Under the pieces are notes generated by a model. That model was given only the letters and a program-made list of their open reading frames with translations. It did not search any database and had not been told where the DNA came from. A stretch of DNA of 64,000 bases. It comes from Thermosynechococcus sp. CL-1. Its GTDB lineage: Bacteria > Cyanobacteriota > Cyanobacteriia > Thermosynechococcales > Thermosynechococcaceae. A program made the position numbers and the translations under genes. The stretch covers positions 186,001-250,000 of the forward strand of contig NZ_CP040671.1 in the NCBI RefSeq assembly GCF_008386235.1. The letters run 5' to 3'. Below, one piece after another: positions 19,417 to 29,000 of the stretch. Within the stretch, counting starts at the first letter, position 1. The number at the start of each line of letters is the position of its first letter.

Positions 19417-20601
19417 ATGCGTTTCTATTGGCTGAGTGCGGCAAGTCGTCTGAGTCTGATGTTTTTGGCAGTGGGCTGTCAAGCGGTAACGGTTCCCTCA
19501 GCACCAGTAGAAGCATCTGCAACAGTTACAACGTCCCCTGTGGCTGTATCTCCTCTGTACACCGCGCTGGATGAGTTTGGCCAGCCCCAGTTTCAAGTGG
19601 ATGGGCGGAACCTGTTTCGCGATCGCCCCCTGCCCGCCCACCGCATTAGCACCGCCCCGATGAAGCTGCTGCAAGTGTTGCGTAGCACTCGCCAGTATTT
19701 TCAAGACTTTAGTGACACAGACCCCATTACCCAGCGGGAGGGCATTCTGGCGATTCAGGGGGTGACGTTGCCCCAAGTCCTCGACACCCTAGATTTCATG
19801 ATTGCAACGCTCACGGAGGATATTAGCCGCAAGCGCCCAATTCGTTTGCAAGATCCCGCATTTATTAATCAGCACTTTCGCGTCATTCAATGGCTGCCCC
19901 ACAATCCCCGCAATCCAAATCAAACTGAGGAATTGCGCCTCACCAACTACGCGGTATTTACCCATCGCGGATCACGCACCCGCACAGAGACGTACAATAC
20001 GGCGCTTTATGCTCTGCCGCCCCATGTTCCCGATCAACGCGAGGACTTATTTTATAAGCAACTGACAAAGCAACAGGTACTGAAAGGGATTTTTGAACCG
20101 GGTGGCTCCCTCTATGGACGGGTGAAGCCTTTGGCCTACTTGACGAGGAGAGGGCTTGAGGATGCCCTGATGCAGGGAACGATTCTGGTGCAATTTACCG
20201 ATGGCACTGAAGCCTTTTTCAATGTGGATCGCAATAATGATATTCCCTTCGTCAAGGGGCTTTCCCCCTACGAGCAGCAACGCTATTGGTACTTTCGCCA
20301 AGTGGCCGCCATCAAGGGCTACGGCAGCACCATTGAGAACAAAATTAACATTGAACCTGAAGTCACCTTTGCGGGGGATGTCTGGAATATCGGTCTTGGG
20401 CGAGTCATTGTGGTTGAAGATACCCAAGGCGGTCAGCCTAAACTGCGCCTCGGTGTGATTGCCGATACAGGAGGAGCCTTTATGCCCAATCTCTATCAGT
20501 TGGACTTTCTAGCGGGAATTTTTCCAGACCGTGCTACCTACCAAGCGGCTGCCCGTCGCATCCCCAATTATGTCCGTGCCTACATTTTGATCAAAAAGTG
20601 A
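19417..20601 (+). CDS. putative lipoprotein with MltA/3D-like C-terminal domain
   Basis: 394 residues from ATG 19417 with a lipoprotein-type signal (MRFYWLSAASRLSLMFLAVGC, cysteine at 21). The C-terminal third has GRVIVVEDTQGG...ADTGGAF...LDFLAGIF, which resembles the double-psi barrel '3D' domain of MltA-type murein lytic transglycosylases with its catalytic-type aspartate. The middle (about 60-250) I do not recognise. A role in peptidoglycan processing at the outer membrane is inferred. A GTG at 19387 would add ten residues before the signal. Confidence 0.6.
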   Translation: MRFYWLSAASRLSLMFLAVGCQAVTVPSAPVEASATVTTSPVAVSPLYTALDEFGQPQFQVDGRNLFRDRPLPAHRISTAPMKLLQVLRSTRQYFQDFSDTDPITQREGILAIQGVTLPQVLDTLDFMIATLTEDISRKRPIRLQDPAFINQHFRVIQWLPHNPRNPNQTEELRLTNYAVFTHRGSRTRTETYNTALYALPPHVPDQREDLFYKQLTKQQVLKGIFEPGGSLYGRVKPLAYLTRRGLEDALMQGTILVQFTDGTEAFFNVDRNNDIPFVKGLSPYEQQRYWYFRQVAAIKGYGSTIENKINIEPEVTFAGDVWNIGLGRVIVVEDTQGGQPKLRLGVIADTGGAFMPNLYQLDFLAGIFPDRATYQAAARRIPNYVRAYILIKK

Positions 20602-20614
20602 TTAAAAAATACCC

Positions 20615-21424
20615 CTAGCGCTGGCCGAGATATTTATGGGTTTGGGGGACGACGCGCACTTGGGTTAGCTGTGCCTTCAATTGCGCTTGCCACCTGAGGA
20701 GTTGTTCCGGGGTGGGTGGGGGGGTACAGCGACCGGTACCTACGGGCGTTACAGGTTGGAGAAAGACCGGGATATGGGGATTGACGCTGGCCACAAGGGC
20801 ACTGAGACAATCGAGATCGGCAGGGTCGGTGGTTTGGGAAATAATTACTTTGCAAAAGACCTCGACAGGGGCGCGATCGCACAGGCGCAAAAAGGCTTCA
20901 TGGGCTGACCAATGGCACTCACCACTGACGCTGGGGAGCTTAATGTCCATGCCGACACTATCGAGATAGGGAAGAATTTGCTCCAGTGCTTCTGGATGGT
21001 GTCCGCCAGTTTCAAGGTAGAGGGGCAGGGAGCTATGGGCTTTGAGGAGGGGCAAAAATGGTGCCAGTGTTGCAGCATGAAGCAGCGGTTCGCCGCCGGT
21101 GAGGCTAATACTGTCGTGGATGGGGGGAGTATTGAGCTGCTGTACGGCTTCGAGAATATGGGCGGCAGTGACGGGATTGGGTACGGTTTGAAAGTGGCGA
21201 TCGCCCGCTTGTGCTTCAATTAGGGCATGGGCGGGAACAAACCATGTGTGGGCACTGTCACAATAGGTGCAGCGGAGATCACAACCCGCCAAGCGAATAA
21301 AAATTTGCCGACACCCCACATTAGCGCCTTCCCCTTGAATCGCTGAGAACATCTCCACCAAGGGAAGCGTGATCGGTGCAAGGGAGAACTGATCGTTAGT
21401 TTGCTGCTCTTTTACAGAAATCAC
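20615..21424 (-). CDS. queE: 7-carboxy-7-deazaguanine synthase (queuosine pathway)
   Basis: Radical SAM enzyme that converts carboxytetrahydropterin to 7-carboxy-7-deazaguanine on the route to preQ0 and queuosine. Seen: MFSAIQGEGANVGCRQIFIRLAGC, then DLRCTYCDSAHTW with the cysteines of the short QueE cluster motif, SLTGGEPLL, and the C-terminal QPVTPVGTG and TQVRVVPQTHKYLGQR. The start is uncertain. GTG 21424 gives 269 residues and avoids the divergent gene at 21509, whereas the open frame reaches 21520. QueA, acting later in the pathway, is at 56862. Confidence 0.88.
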   Translation of the reverse strand: MISVKEQQTNDQFSLAPITLPLVEMFSAIQGEGANVGCRQIFIRLAGCDLRCTYCDSAHTWFVPAHALIEAQAGDRHFQTVPNPVTAAHILEAVQQLNTPPIHDSISLTGGEPLLHAATLAPFLPLLKAHSSLPLYLETGGHHPEALEQILPYLDSVGMDIKLPSVSGECHWSAHEAFLRLCDRAPVEVFCKVIISQTTDPADLDCLSALVASVNPHIPVFLQPVTPVGTGRCTPPPTPEQLLRWQAQLKAQLTQVRVVPQTHKYLGQR

Positions 21425-21508
21425 AGGGGATGTGCAAGCCTGATCACAATCGGGCGTTCTTTCCGATAGTACCTTAAAGATAGTTAGCGTGTTCAGTAGG
21501 TAAGTGCT

Positions 21509-22432
21509 ATGTCTGCCCACCGTTTTGGCCTTTCGTGGCTGCTTGTCGGTACCTTGGCAATGGGGATGGGTGCCCTGCCAGTTATTTTGCCATCGTTACC
21601 TGCTGTTGGCCAAACTTCCCCTAGGGAAGCCAGTGAGTTCGATCGCTACATGCAGCGGGGGTATCAACTCACCGCCAAACGCGACTATCAATCCGCCTTG
21701 GTGAATTTCCGCCGTGCCCTCAGTCTGCGCCCCGGTAACCGCTATGCCCTCACAGCGATGAGTAATGTCGAGGCCTATATTGCTCGCGATCGCTACGCTG
21801 CCCAATCGAGTAACCGTCTCACCTTTGTACCCCCAAATCGCGGCATGCCAGGGCAACGGATCGCAGGCGCCACCCGCTTTGGTGAATGTACCCAAGGCTC
21901 TCTGACAAAAATTGTCGCTCTTGTGCCCGATAACAACTTGGGGATGACCGCTGCGGCCAATCCCAGTCTCTTTTTCTTTGTTCCCCAAAGCACGGCCAAA
22001 TCGGCGGAACTGATGCTGCTCTCAGAAGCTGGCGATCTGCTCCTCACCCAACAAGTGCCCCTGAATGGTAAAGCCGGCATTTTACCTGTGACAGTGGATG
22101 CCAGTAAGGCGAAGCTACAACCGGGGCAAAAATACCAGTGGATCTTCTCCCTCACCTGTAAGCCCAATGAACCCGATGCCAATCCCTTTGTGACGGGCTG
22201 GATTGAGCGGGCTGAGCTAGACAGCAACCTTGCCCAGGTGATTACCACCATGCCGCCAGCCGATCGCCTGCCCCTTTTGGCCACCAGTCAACTCTGGAAC
22301 GATACCTTGGCAACCCTTGTGGAGTTGCAGCAAAGCAATCCCAATGATGCTGCCATCAAACAGCAGTGGCAAGATGTGCTCAAGAGTGCCGGTATTGATC
22401 CCCAAATTGTTAATATGCCGCTGTTGCGATAG
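21509..22432 (+). CDS. secreted TPR and DUF928 protein
   Basis: 307 residues with an N-terminal signal sequence (LLVGTLAMGMGALPVILPSLPAVGQ), one TPR-like repeat (GYQLTAKRDYQSALVNFRRALSLRPGN, about 51-76) and then a DUF928 domain (about 110-290; GATRFGECTQG, LVPDNNLGMTAAANPSLFFFVP, LTCKPNEPDANPFVTGWIERAEL). DUF928 proteins are almost confined to cyanobacteria and their role is unknown. The cell location is inferred as periplasm or outer envelope. It is divergent from queE. Confidence 0.85.
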   Translation: MSAHRFGLSWLLVGTLAMGMGALPVILPSLPAVGQTSPREASEFDRYMQRGYQLTAKRDYQSALVNFRRALSLRPGNRYALTAMSNVEAYIARDRYAAQSSNRLTFVPPNRGMPGQRIAGATRFGECTQGSLTKIVALVPDNNLGMTAAANPSLFFFVPQSTAKSAELMLLSEAGDLLLTQQVPLNGKAGILPVTVDASKAKLQPGQKYQWIFSLTCKPNEPDANPFVTGWIERAELDSNLAQVITTMPPADRLPLLATSQLWNDTLATLVELQQSNPNDAAIKQQWQDVLKSAGIDPQIVNMPLLR

Positions 22433-22531
22433 CTGCCCCTGTGCCGATATTGAGGGCGGTTGGCTGACCCCAAACCCCACATCAAGTTGCAGTAGGATGG
22501 AGAGTAGGCTGCATTGACAGGAGCGTGCGCC

Positions 22532-23095
22532 ATGCTAAAGATAACTCGATCGCCATTTCCCCTTTGGCTAACCAGTATTGTGCTTCTTGGAGCGATCGCC
22601 CCCCTCCCTGCCTTGGCACAACGGGCTGCGGGCGACATTGTGATTATTGGCAACTCTCCCTATGACTGGGGGCGCCATCAACGCTATTGGAATCATTTGC
22701 TCAACCTTTCTGGAGCAACGGCAGCCGCTTCTACGCCAACACCATCAGAGACGCCCCAAGAAGTCGATCCCAAAGTGCTGGAAGAACAGCTCCTACGCAA
22801 TATCCGCGTGGGGCAGCCGCAGCTTCAACCTGTACTGAAGTTACCAGGCTCTTCAGTGGTGACCGGTACCGTGACGAACAATAACCGCCAACCGGTAACG
22901 ATTCAATCCGTTAACTATGAAGTCGTGGGGCCTAATGGCCAAATTCTACAAACGGGTGCAGCGACGCCAGAACCGGCAACTGTTGGTCCCGGTCAGACAG
23001 TGACCTATCAACAAATGCTCCCCACTGTGCCAGCGGATATTGGGGCACGGGTGCGCTTAATGCAGCCAGCGGTGCAGCTCCAAGGGGGTGTCTAG
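22532..23095 (+). CDS. secreted protein of unknown function
   Basis: 187 residues from ATG 22532, which has AGGAG about ten bases upstream. A signal peptide ends at LPALA|QRAAGD. The mature part has a low-complexity proline/threonine linker (about 65-90) and a C-terminal beta-rich domain (GSSVVTGTVTNNNRQPVTIQSVNYEVVG) that reads like an FxLYD-type or immunoglobulin-like fold. It overlaps coaE by eight bases (the coaE GTG is at 23088), so the two are likely coupled. Confidence 0.7.
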   Translation: MLKITRSPFPLWLTSIVLLGAIAPLPALAQRAAGDIVIIGNSPYDWGRHQRYWNHLLNLSGATAAASTPTPSETPQEVDPKVLEEQLLRNIRVGQPQLQPVLKLPGSSVVTGTVTNNNRQPVTIQSVNYEVVGPNGQILQTGAATPEPATVGPGQTVTYQQMLPTVPADIGARVRLMQPAVQLQGGV

Positions 23096-23699
23096 ACCGC
23101 TTCGCCTCGGTATCACGGGGGGAATTGCCTGCGGTAAATCGGTGGTGGCTGCCTATTTGCAGCAGCAGTATGGTGTGCCTATTGTCGATGCTGATGTCTT
23201 AGCGCGGCAGGCGGTTGCCGTGGGCACACCCATTTATCAAGCCATTGTTGATCGCTATGGCCATGGCATCTGTCGGAGCGATGGGACCCTCGATCGCCCG
23301 CGGTTGGGCGAGATTGTCTTTGCTCAGCCCCAGGAACGCCACTGGCTAGAAGCGCAAATTCACCCTTGGGTGATTGCCCAGATGCAGCAAGCCATTCAAG
23401 CATGTGATCAGCCCCTGATTACCCTCGTGATTCCCCTATTGTTCGAAGCCCACCTCGAAGGGTTAGTGGATCAGATTTGGGTCGTTGCCACCACACCTGC
23501 ACAGCAGTTAGCTCGCCTTCAGCAGCGCGATCGCCTCTCTGGAAAGGCAGCCGCCCAACGCCTCGCTAGTCAATTGCCCCTAGAGGAAAAAATTCGGCGG
23601 GCAGATACAGTGCTCTGGAATACTGGTTCTCTTGAGGAACTTTACCGTCAGGTGGATCAGGCCTTTTCCCTACTGGGCAGAAATGGCAAGGGAGGTTAG
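23088..23699 (+). CDS. coaE: dephospho-CoA kinase
   Basis: Catalyses the last step of coenzyme A synthesis. 203 residues beginning RLGITGGIACGKSVVAAYL (P-loop GGIACGKS), then IVDADVLARQAV, IPLLFEAHLEGLVD and the RLQQRDRLS lid. The GTG start at 23088 is supported by AGGGGG-like bases immediately upstream and by the overlap with the preceding gene. The last 30 bases overlap the 3' end of the histidine kinase on the other strand. Confidence 0.94.
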   Translation: MSRPLRLGITGGIACGKSVVAAYLQQQYGVPIVDADVLARQAVAVGTPIYQAIVDRYGHGICRSDGTLDRPRLGEIVFAQPQERHWLEAQIHPWVIAQMQQAIQACDQPLITLVIPLLFEAHLEGLVDQIWVVATTPAQQLARLQQRDRLSGKAAAQRLASQLPLEEKIRRADTVLWNTGSLEELYRQVDQAFSLLGRNGKGG

Positions 23700-25862
23700 C
23701 CCCATTGTCACCTGTTGCAGGAAACTTTCTGGATTGATCGGCAAAGGAATGTAGCGATCGACCCCTTGGTAATTACCCTTTGACCCCAAAATGAAAATCT
23801 TGAGTTGCTCAGGGGTGCAGCGTTGTCGCAACTGATCCACTAGCTCCTGCACATCCCCAGAGCTAAAGGGTTCCGCCAAAAGAACGGCAATGGGAGTCAG
23901 TGCCAGCAACCGTTCCACTTCACCATCCACCAGCCAAATCACTTGATAGCCTGCGGTCGTCAAAATAGAACAGATCAGTGTGGCAGTGGCCTCATCCTCA
24001 CTCACAAGCACAATTCGCCCCTCCGGTTCGACCAGTACATCCGTTGTGGCCAGAGGCGGGACATCTAGCTTGAGTTTCGGGGGTTCTGGTAGGGAGTCTG
24101 AAGGGATTGCCGGCAGCCCCACCGTGAACGTACTGCCTTTGCCTTCAGTGGAGTCCACATCAATCCAGCCATGGTGCAGATCCACCCACTGCTTAGTGAG
24201 GGCTAACCCCAACCCTGCTCCAGTATAAGCACGACCAAAGGAGCTATCCAACTGCTGAAACTTTTGAAAGAGTAAGGGTTGCAGGTGCGCTGGGATACCG
24301 ATACCCGTGTCCTGAACTTGGAAAATGAGTTCATCCTCTTTCCACCATGCCCGTAGGATCACTTCCCCCATGGCAGGGGTAAACTTAATTGCATTGCTGA
24401 GCAGGTTAATGAGAATTTGCTGGAGGCGGCGATAGTCTCCCCAAAAGCGATCGCGACTAGGGGGAATCATCAGTTGGTGGTGCAGGTTGACCTGATGGCG
24501 ATGGGCTTGGGGTTTGACGACTTCAATGCAGTCGGTACACAGTTGCCGAATCGAAAAGGCACTACGATGCAGGTGCGATCGCCCCAATTCCGCCTGCGAA
24601 AGATCAAGAATGCTGTTAATTAACTCCAGCAGGTGCGTGCCACTCTCATGGATAATTTCCAAATACTCCCGCTGTTTGGCTGTCAGAGGGCCAAGGGGCC
24701 AGCGCAATAGCGTTGCCGAAACCCCAATCACACAGGTCAGAGGCGTGCGTAGTTCATGACTCATGGTGGCCAAAAAGTCATTCTTAATCCGATGGGCGGC
24801 TTCCATGGCACTCAGGGCTTCCCGCAGCGCTTGGGTGCGTTCATTCACCCGCTGTTCAAGGGTGGCCTTTTGCTGTTGCAGCTCGCTGTAGAGTTGCGCT
24901 TGGTAAATGGCAATACTCAGGTGTTGACTCAAATGGGTCAAAAACTCAACTTCCTGGGGTTGCCACTGGCGGGGGCGATCGCACTGGTGGGCAATGAGCA
25001 CTCCCCAAAGTTTTTCTTGAACAATGATTGGCACAATTAGCCAAGCCTTGATCTGCCAGCGGGCGGCAAAGGCCTGTAGGCAGGGAACCTCTTGATAAAA
25101 TTCCTCAATGTCACTGACTGCGATGGTTTGGCCACGACTGAGACGCTGATAGCTACTGCTGGGTAGGGCAGACCACTGCCAGCAGTCATCCCAGAGCCCA
25201 AGAACCGACGGAATTCCCCCATAGCGGCAAGATTCGTAGGCAATTTGCCCCTGCAATTGACCAGTAGAATTGTAAAACTGTCCCACCAGTAGCCGATCGG
25301 CACCTAAAAATTCGCGAATCCGATCCACGGCTGTTTTCAAGAGTTCAGGCAGCTCCAGACTTTGGCGAATTTGGGTGGTGACCTGATGTAGCAGGCGCTC
25401 TTTGGCCTGTCGTTCGCTCAAGGCAGCAGTGACAAGGGGGGCACAATTTTGACACTGCTGAGCCATGTCTTCGCTGAGCACATTCATCAGCGAAAGGGCC
25501 AAGTCGGCGGGCAACGTTTGGTCTTTGGAGGTCAAGGGAGTCAACTGCTGCAAAACTGAGCGGATCAGGGAACGCTGGCCTAGGGGTGTCTGGCTGCGAA
25601 TTTTGCGCAGAAAGCGAGCGATCGCCACCGGCTCAGTGAGGATTTTCACCCGATAGGCACTCATCTGCGGTACGGGTTCTGTCTGCAACAGCAGCGCAAA
25701 GGTCTCTGCCACAACAACGAGAAAAGGGGCATCGGCAGACACTATAACATCTTCACGGGTAAGAACAGTTGCGCCGCGATGGCTAGCTTCTGCGAGCAGG
25801 ACTGTGGCGATTCGCTCGTAGAAAAATGCTGGTAAAATTCGATTAAAGACGGGCTGGCGCAT
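23670..25862 (-). CDS. hybrid histidine kinase with DICT-like and GAF sensors and a degenerate receiver
   Basis: 730 residues. The N-terminus (about 1-90; APFLVVVAETFALLLQTEP) resembles a DICT sensory domain. A GAF domain follows (about 165-320; DRLLVGQFYN, LIVPIIVQEKLWGVLIAHQ), then a coiled coil, the H-box MSHELRTPLT, N-box LINLLSNAIKFTP, DTGIGIP and GAGLGLALTKQW, all intact. The C-terminal receiver-like domain (about 610-725) keeps a VSEDE-like start, but the phospho-acceptor aspartate is missing (VLLAEPFSSG), so it cannot be phosphorylated normally. The signal and partner regulator are unknown. Confidence 0.88.
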   Translation of the reverse strand: MRQPVFNRILPAFFYERIATVLLAEASHRGATVLTREDVIVSADAPFLVVVAETFALLLQTEPVPQMSAYRVKILTEPVAIARFLRKIRSQTPLGQRSLIRSVLQQLTPLTSKDQTLPADLALSLMNVLSEDMAQQCQNCAPLVTAALSERQAKERLLHQVTTQIRQSLELPELLKTAVDRIREFLGADRLLVGQFYNSTGQLQGQIAYESCRYGGIPSVLGLWDDCWQWSALPSSSYQRLSRGQTIAVSDIEEFYQEVPCLQAFAARWQIKAWLIVPIIVQEKLWGVLIAHQCDRPRQWQPQEVEFLTHLSQHLSIAIYQAQLYSELQQQKATLEQRVNERTQALREALSAMEAAHRIKNDFLATMSHELRTPLTCVIGVSATLLRWPLGPLTAKQREYLEIIHESGTHLLELINSILDLSQAELGRSHLHRSAFSIRQLCTDCIEVVKPQAHRHQVNLHHQLMIPPSRDRFWGDYRRLQQILINLLSNAIKFTPAMGEVILRAWWKEDELIFQVQDTGIGIPAHLQPLLFQKFQQLDSSFGRAYTGAGLGLALTKQWVDLHHGWIDVDSTEGKGSTFTVGLPAIPSDSLPEPPKLKLDVPPLATTDVLVEPEGRIVLVSEDEATATLICSILTTAGYQVIWLVDGEVERLLALTPIAVLLAEPFSSGDVQELVDQLRQRCTPEQLKIFILGSKGNYQGVDRYIPLPINPESFLQQVTMGLTSLAISAQ

Positions 25863-26020
25863 AGTTTTTGAAGTTTAATCCTTGATCGATCCATCGCAGG
25901 CAGTGGCATTGCCATGCGGGTTGCGATCGCTAAAGGCGTTTCCCATTAATTTCTGTTGTAGCGGCTCAAGGGGGACAGGGGGGAAAGCCCACTAGTTTCT
26001 TTAATGATTGTTGTCAACGT

Positions 26021-29000
26021 ATGCATCAAATTCTTACATTAAATGATCTGACTGTTGCCACAGATAACAGCGATGTTGCATTTCTACAGCAAAGCAGTGC
26101 TCCCATTGTTATTCTAACGGCAGCGGATACGGATATTGCCCTGCTGGCTCAAGCGTACAACCAACTACCCAAGGACTTTCCCCCTCTGCGCCTCGCGAAC
26201 TTACTTCATTTACAAGCGGCAGCGGCCATTGATGACTATGGCGATCGCGTCTTGGCCGAGGCCGACGTGGTCGTGATTCGCCTTTTGGGGGGACGGGGCT
26301 ATTGGAGCTATGGCCTAGAGGTGGCGCAGCAAATGGTCAGCGATCGCGGTGGACAGTTGATCTTACTGCCGGGGGACGATCACCCCGACTTAGAACTCAT
26401 GAGCCTCTCCAGTTGGCCGCTGGACCAAGTTGATCGCCTCTGGCAATACTTCCGCGAGGGCGGACAGGAAAATATTCAGCGTGCCCTAGAGTTCATTGGC
26501 CACTACGGTTGCGGTTGGGGTCAGCCCCCCCCACCCCCCCAAAGGATTCCCCGCTGGGGCAGCTATCCGATTGCGGGGCAGATAGCCAGCGACTGGCCGC
26601 AGGTGGGGATTCTCTTTTACCGTGCCCATTACTTAGCGGGCAATACGGCGGTGATTGATGCCCTCGCTCAGGCCTTGCTGCAGCGGCAATTGGCACCTGT
26701 CCCCCTGTTTGTCTCCTCGCTGCAAGATCCAGAAATTCAACGGGAACTGCTGGCGGCATGGCAGGGCAAGGTGGAACTGGTTCTCAATACGACGGGGTTC
26801 GCGATCGCCAAACCGAACGAGGTGAACCTTTGGCAGCAGTTGGATATCCCCGTGCTACAGGTGATTCTCAGCAGCAGCACCCACGAGACTTGGCAACACC
26901 ATCCCCAAGGACTGACGCCCCGCGACCTTGCTATGCACGTCGTCCTGCCGGAGGTGGATGGCCGCATCATTACCCGTGCGGTGTCCTTTAAGGCGGTGTC
27001 GCAAATTCAAGCAGATGTGGAAACCACCGTGACCACCTATGCCCCGGCGGGCGATCGCCTGCACTGGGTCAGTGATCTGGCAGCCAACTGGCTCAAGCTC
27101 CGCCGCAAAGCCCCTGCTGAACGCCGCATTGCCCTGATTTTAGCCAACTACCCCTGCCGCGATGGTCGTCTTGCCAATGGCGTTGGTCTCGACACCCCCA
27201 ATAGTACGGTGGAACTGCTCAAGGCACTTCAGGCGGCTGGCTATGATCTGGGGACTGACCCTTTGCCCAAGGATGGCGATGCCCTGATCCAACACCTCAG
27301 CCGCTACCGCACCAACGATCCCGAAGGCAATCACTGGCGGCAGCCCCGCTACACCCTTCCCCTTGAGGCCTACCAGCACTATTTTCAGAGCCTGCCAAGG
27401 GCAGTACAGGCGGCCATTACCCAACGCTGGCGATCGCCCACCACAGACCTCCCCATTGCTGGTGACTGTTGGGGCAACATTTTTGTCGGTGTCCAACCCA
27501 GTCGGGGCTACGATCGCGACCCCAGTTTGAATTACCATGCCCCCGATTTAGAACCCACCCCAGCGTATCTCGGCTTTTACTTTTGGCTGCGCCATGTTTT
27601 TGGGGCGGATGCGATTGTCCATGTGGGCAAACATGGCAATCTAGAATGGCTCCCTGGCAAAGGCATTGCCCTTAGTGACACCTGTTTTCCCGAAATTGCC
27701 CTTGGCCCTGTGCCCCACTTTTACCCCTTTATTGTCAATGATCCGGGCGAAGGTGCCCAAGCCAAACGCCGTGCCCAAGCGGTGATCTTGGATCACCTGA
27801 CGCCGCCCCTGACCCGTGCCGAGTTGTACGGTGGTCTAGAGACCCTCAGCCACTACATTGAGGAATACTACGCCGCTGAGCAGTTCGATCGCCCCCGTTT
27901 GAGTGTGCTGCGGCAGCAGATTGAAGCCCTCGTCAAAGAACTCGATCTCGATCAAGAAATTGGTGCCCCCAATCCTGAGGAAACCTGGACGGCGTGGCTA
28001 GCGCGCACCGATGGCTACCTCTGTGATCTGCGGGATGCCCAGATTCGCGATGGCCTGCATATTCTTGGCCAATGCCCCCAGGGACAGCAGTTGCGAGATC
28101 TGATGGTGGCGATCGCCCGCAGTCCCAGTGGCCAGCACATGGGTCTCACTCGTGCCTTAGCAAAGGATCAAGGGGTTGATTTAGATCCCCTGACCGCTAA
28201 CCCAACCGATCCAAGTCCTGTACTTGGATACCGTTCCGTTGGTGAGTGGCAGCATGCCCTCGAGGAAACCGCGGCAAAACTGGTGGAGGACTTACTGAAG
28301 GGCACCCCTGATCTCCCCTGTGGCCGTGCAACTCAGCAGGTACTGGATTGGATTCGTACGGTGCTCTACCCTGCCCTGCAACAGACCCGCCAAGAAATTG
28401 ACCACTTTCTCCATGGCCTCAATGGCGGCTATGTTCCCAGTGGCGCTGCCGGTGCCCCCAGTCGTGGTCGTCCGGATGTCCTACCCACCGGACGGAATTT
28501 TTATGCGGTGGATCTGCGGGCAGTCCCAACAGAGGCCGCTTGGGCATTGGCGGAGCGATCGGCGGCGGCACTCATCGAACGCTATTGTCAAGAGCAGGGA
28601 GAATTTCCCCGTACCCTAGGTCTTTCGGTATGGGGAACCGCAACCATGCGCACTGGAGGCGATGATATTGCCCAAGCCCTTGCCCTCTTGGGGGTTCGTC
28701 CTGTCTGGGAGGGTGCCTCGCGACGGGTGGTGGATTTGGAGGTGATTCCCCTATCGCTGTTGGGACGACCGCGTGTGGATGTCATGCTGCGCATTTCTGG
28801 CTTTTTCCGCGATGCTTTTCCTAACCTAATTGCCCTCTTTGATGAGGCGGTGCAGCGGGTCAGCCAGTTGGATGAACCCCCGGATCAAAATCCCTTGGCA
28901 GCGCAAGTGGCCAAAGAAACGGCCTATTGGCAACAGCAGGGTCTCTCCCTGAATCAAGCTCAACAACGGGCACGCTTTCGCATCTTTGGTTCCAAACCCG

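Noticed and set aside
25863-26020. Cobalamin riboswitch upstream of cobN
   Set aside because: The gap is only 158 bases and has no GCCACTG B12 box or its usual partners.
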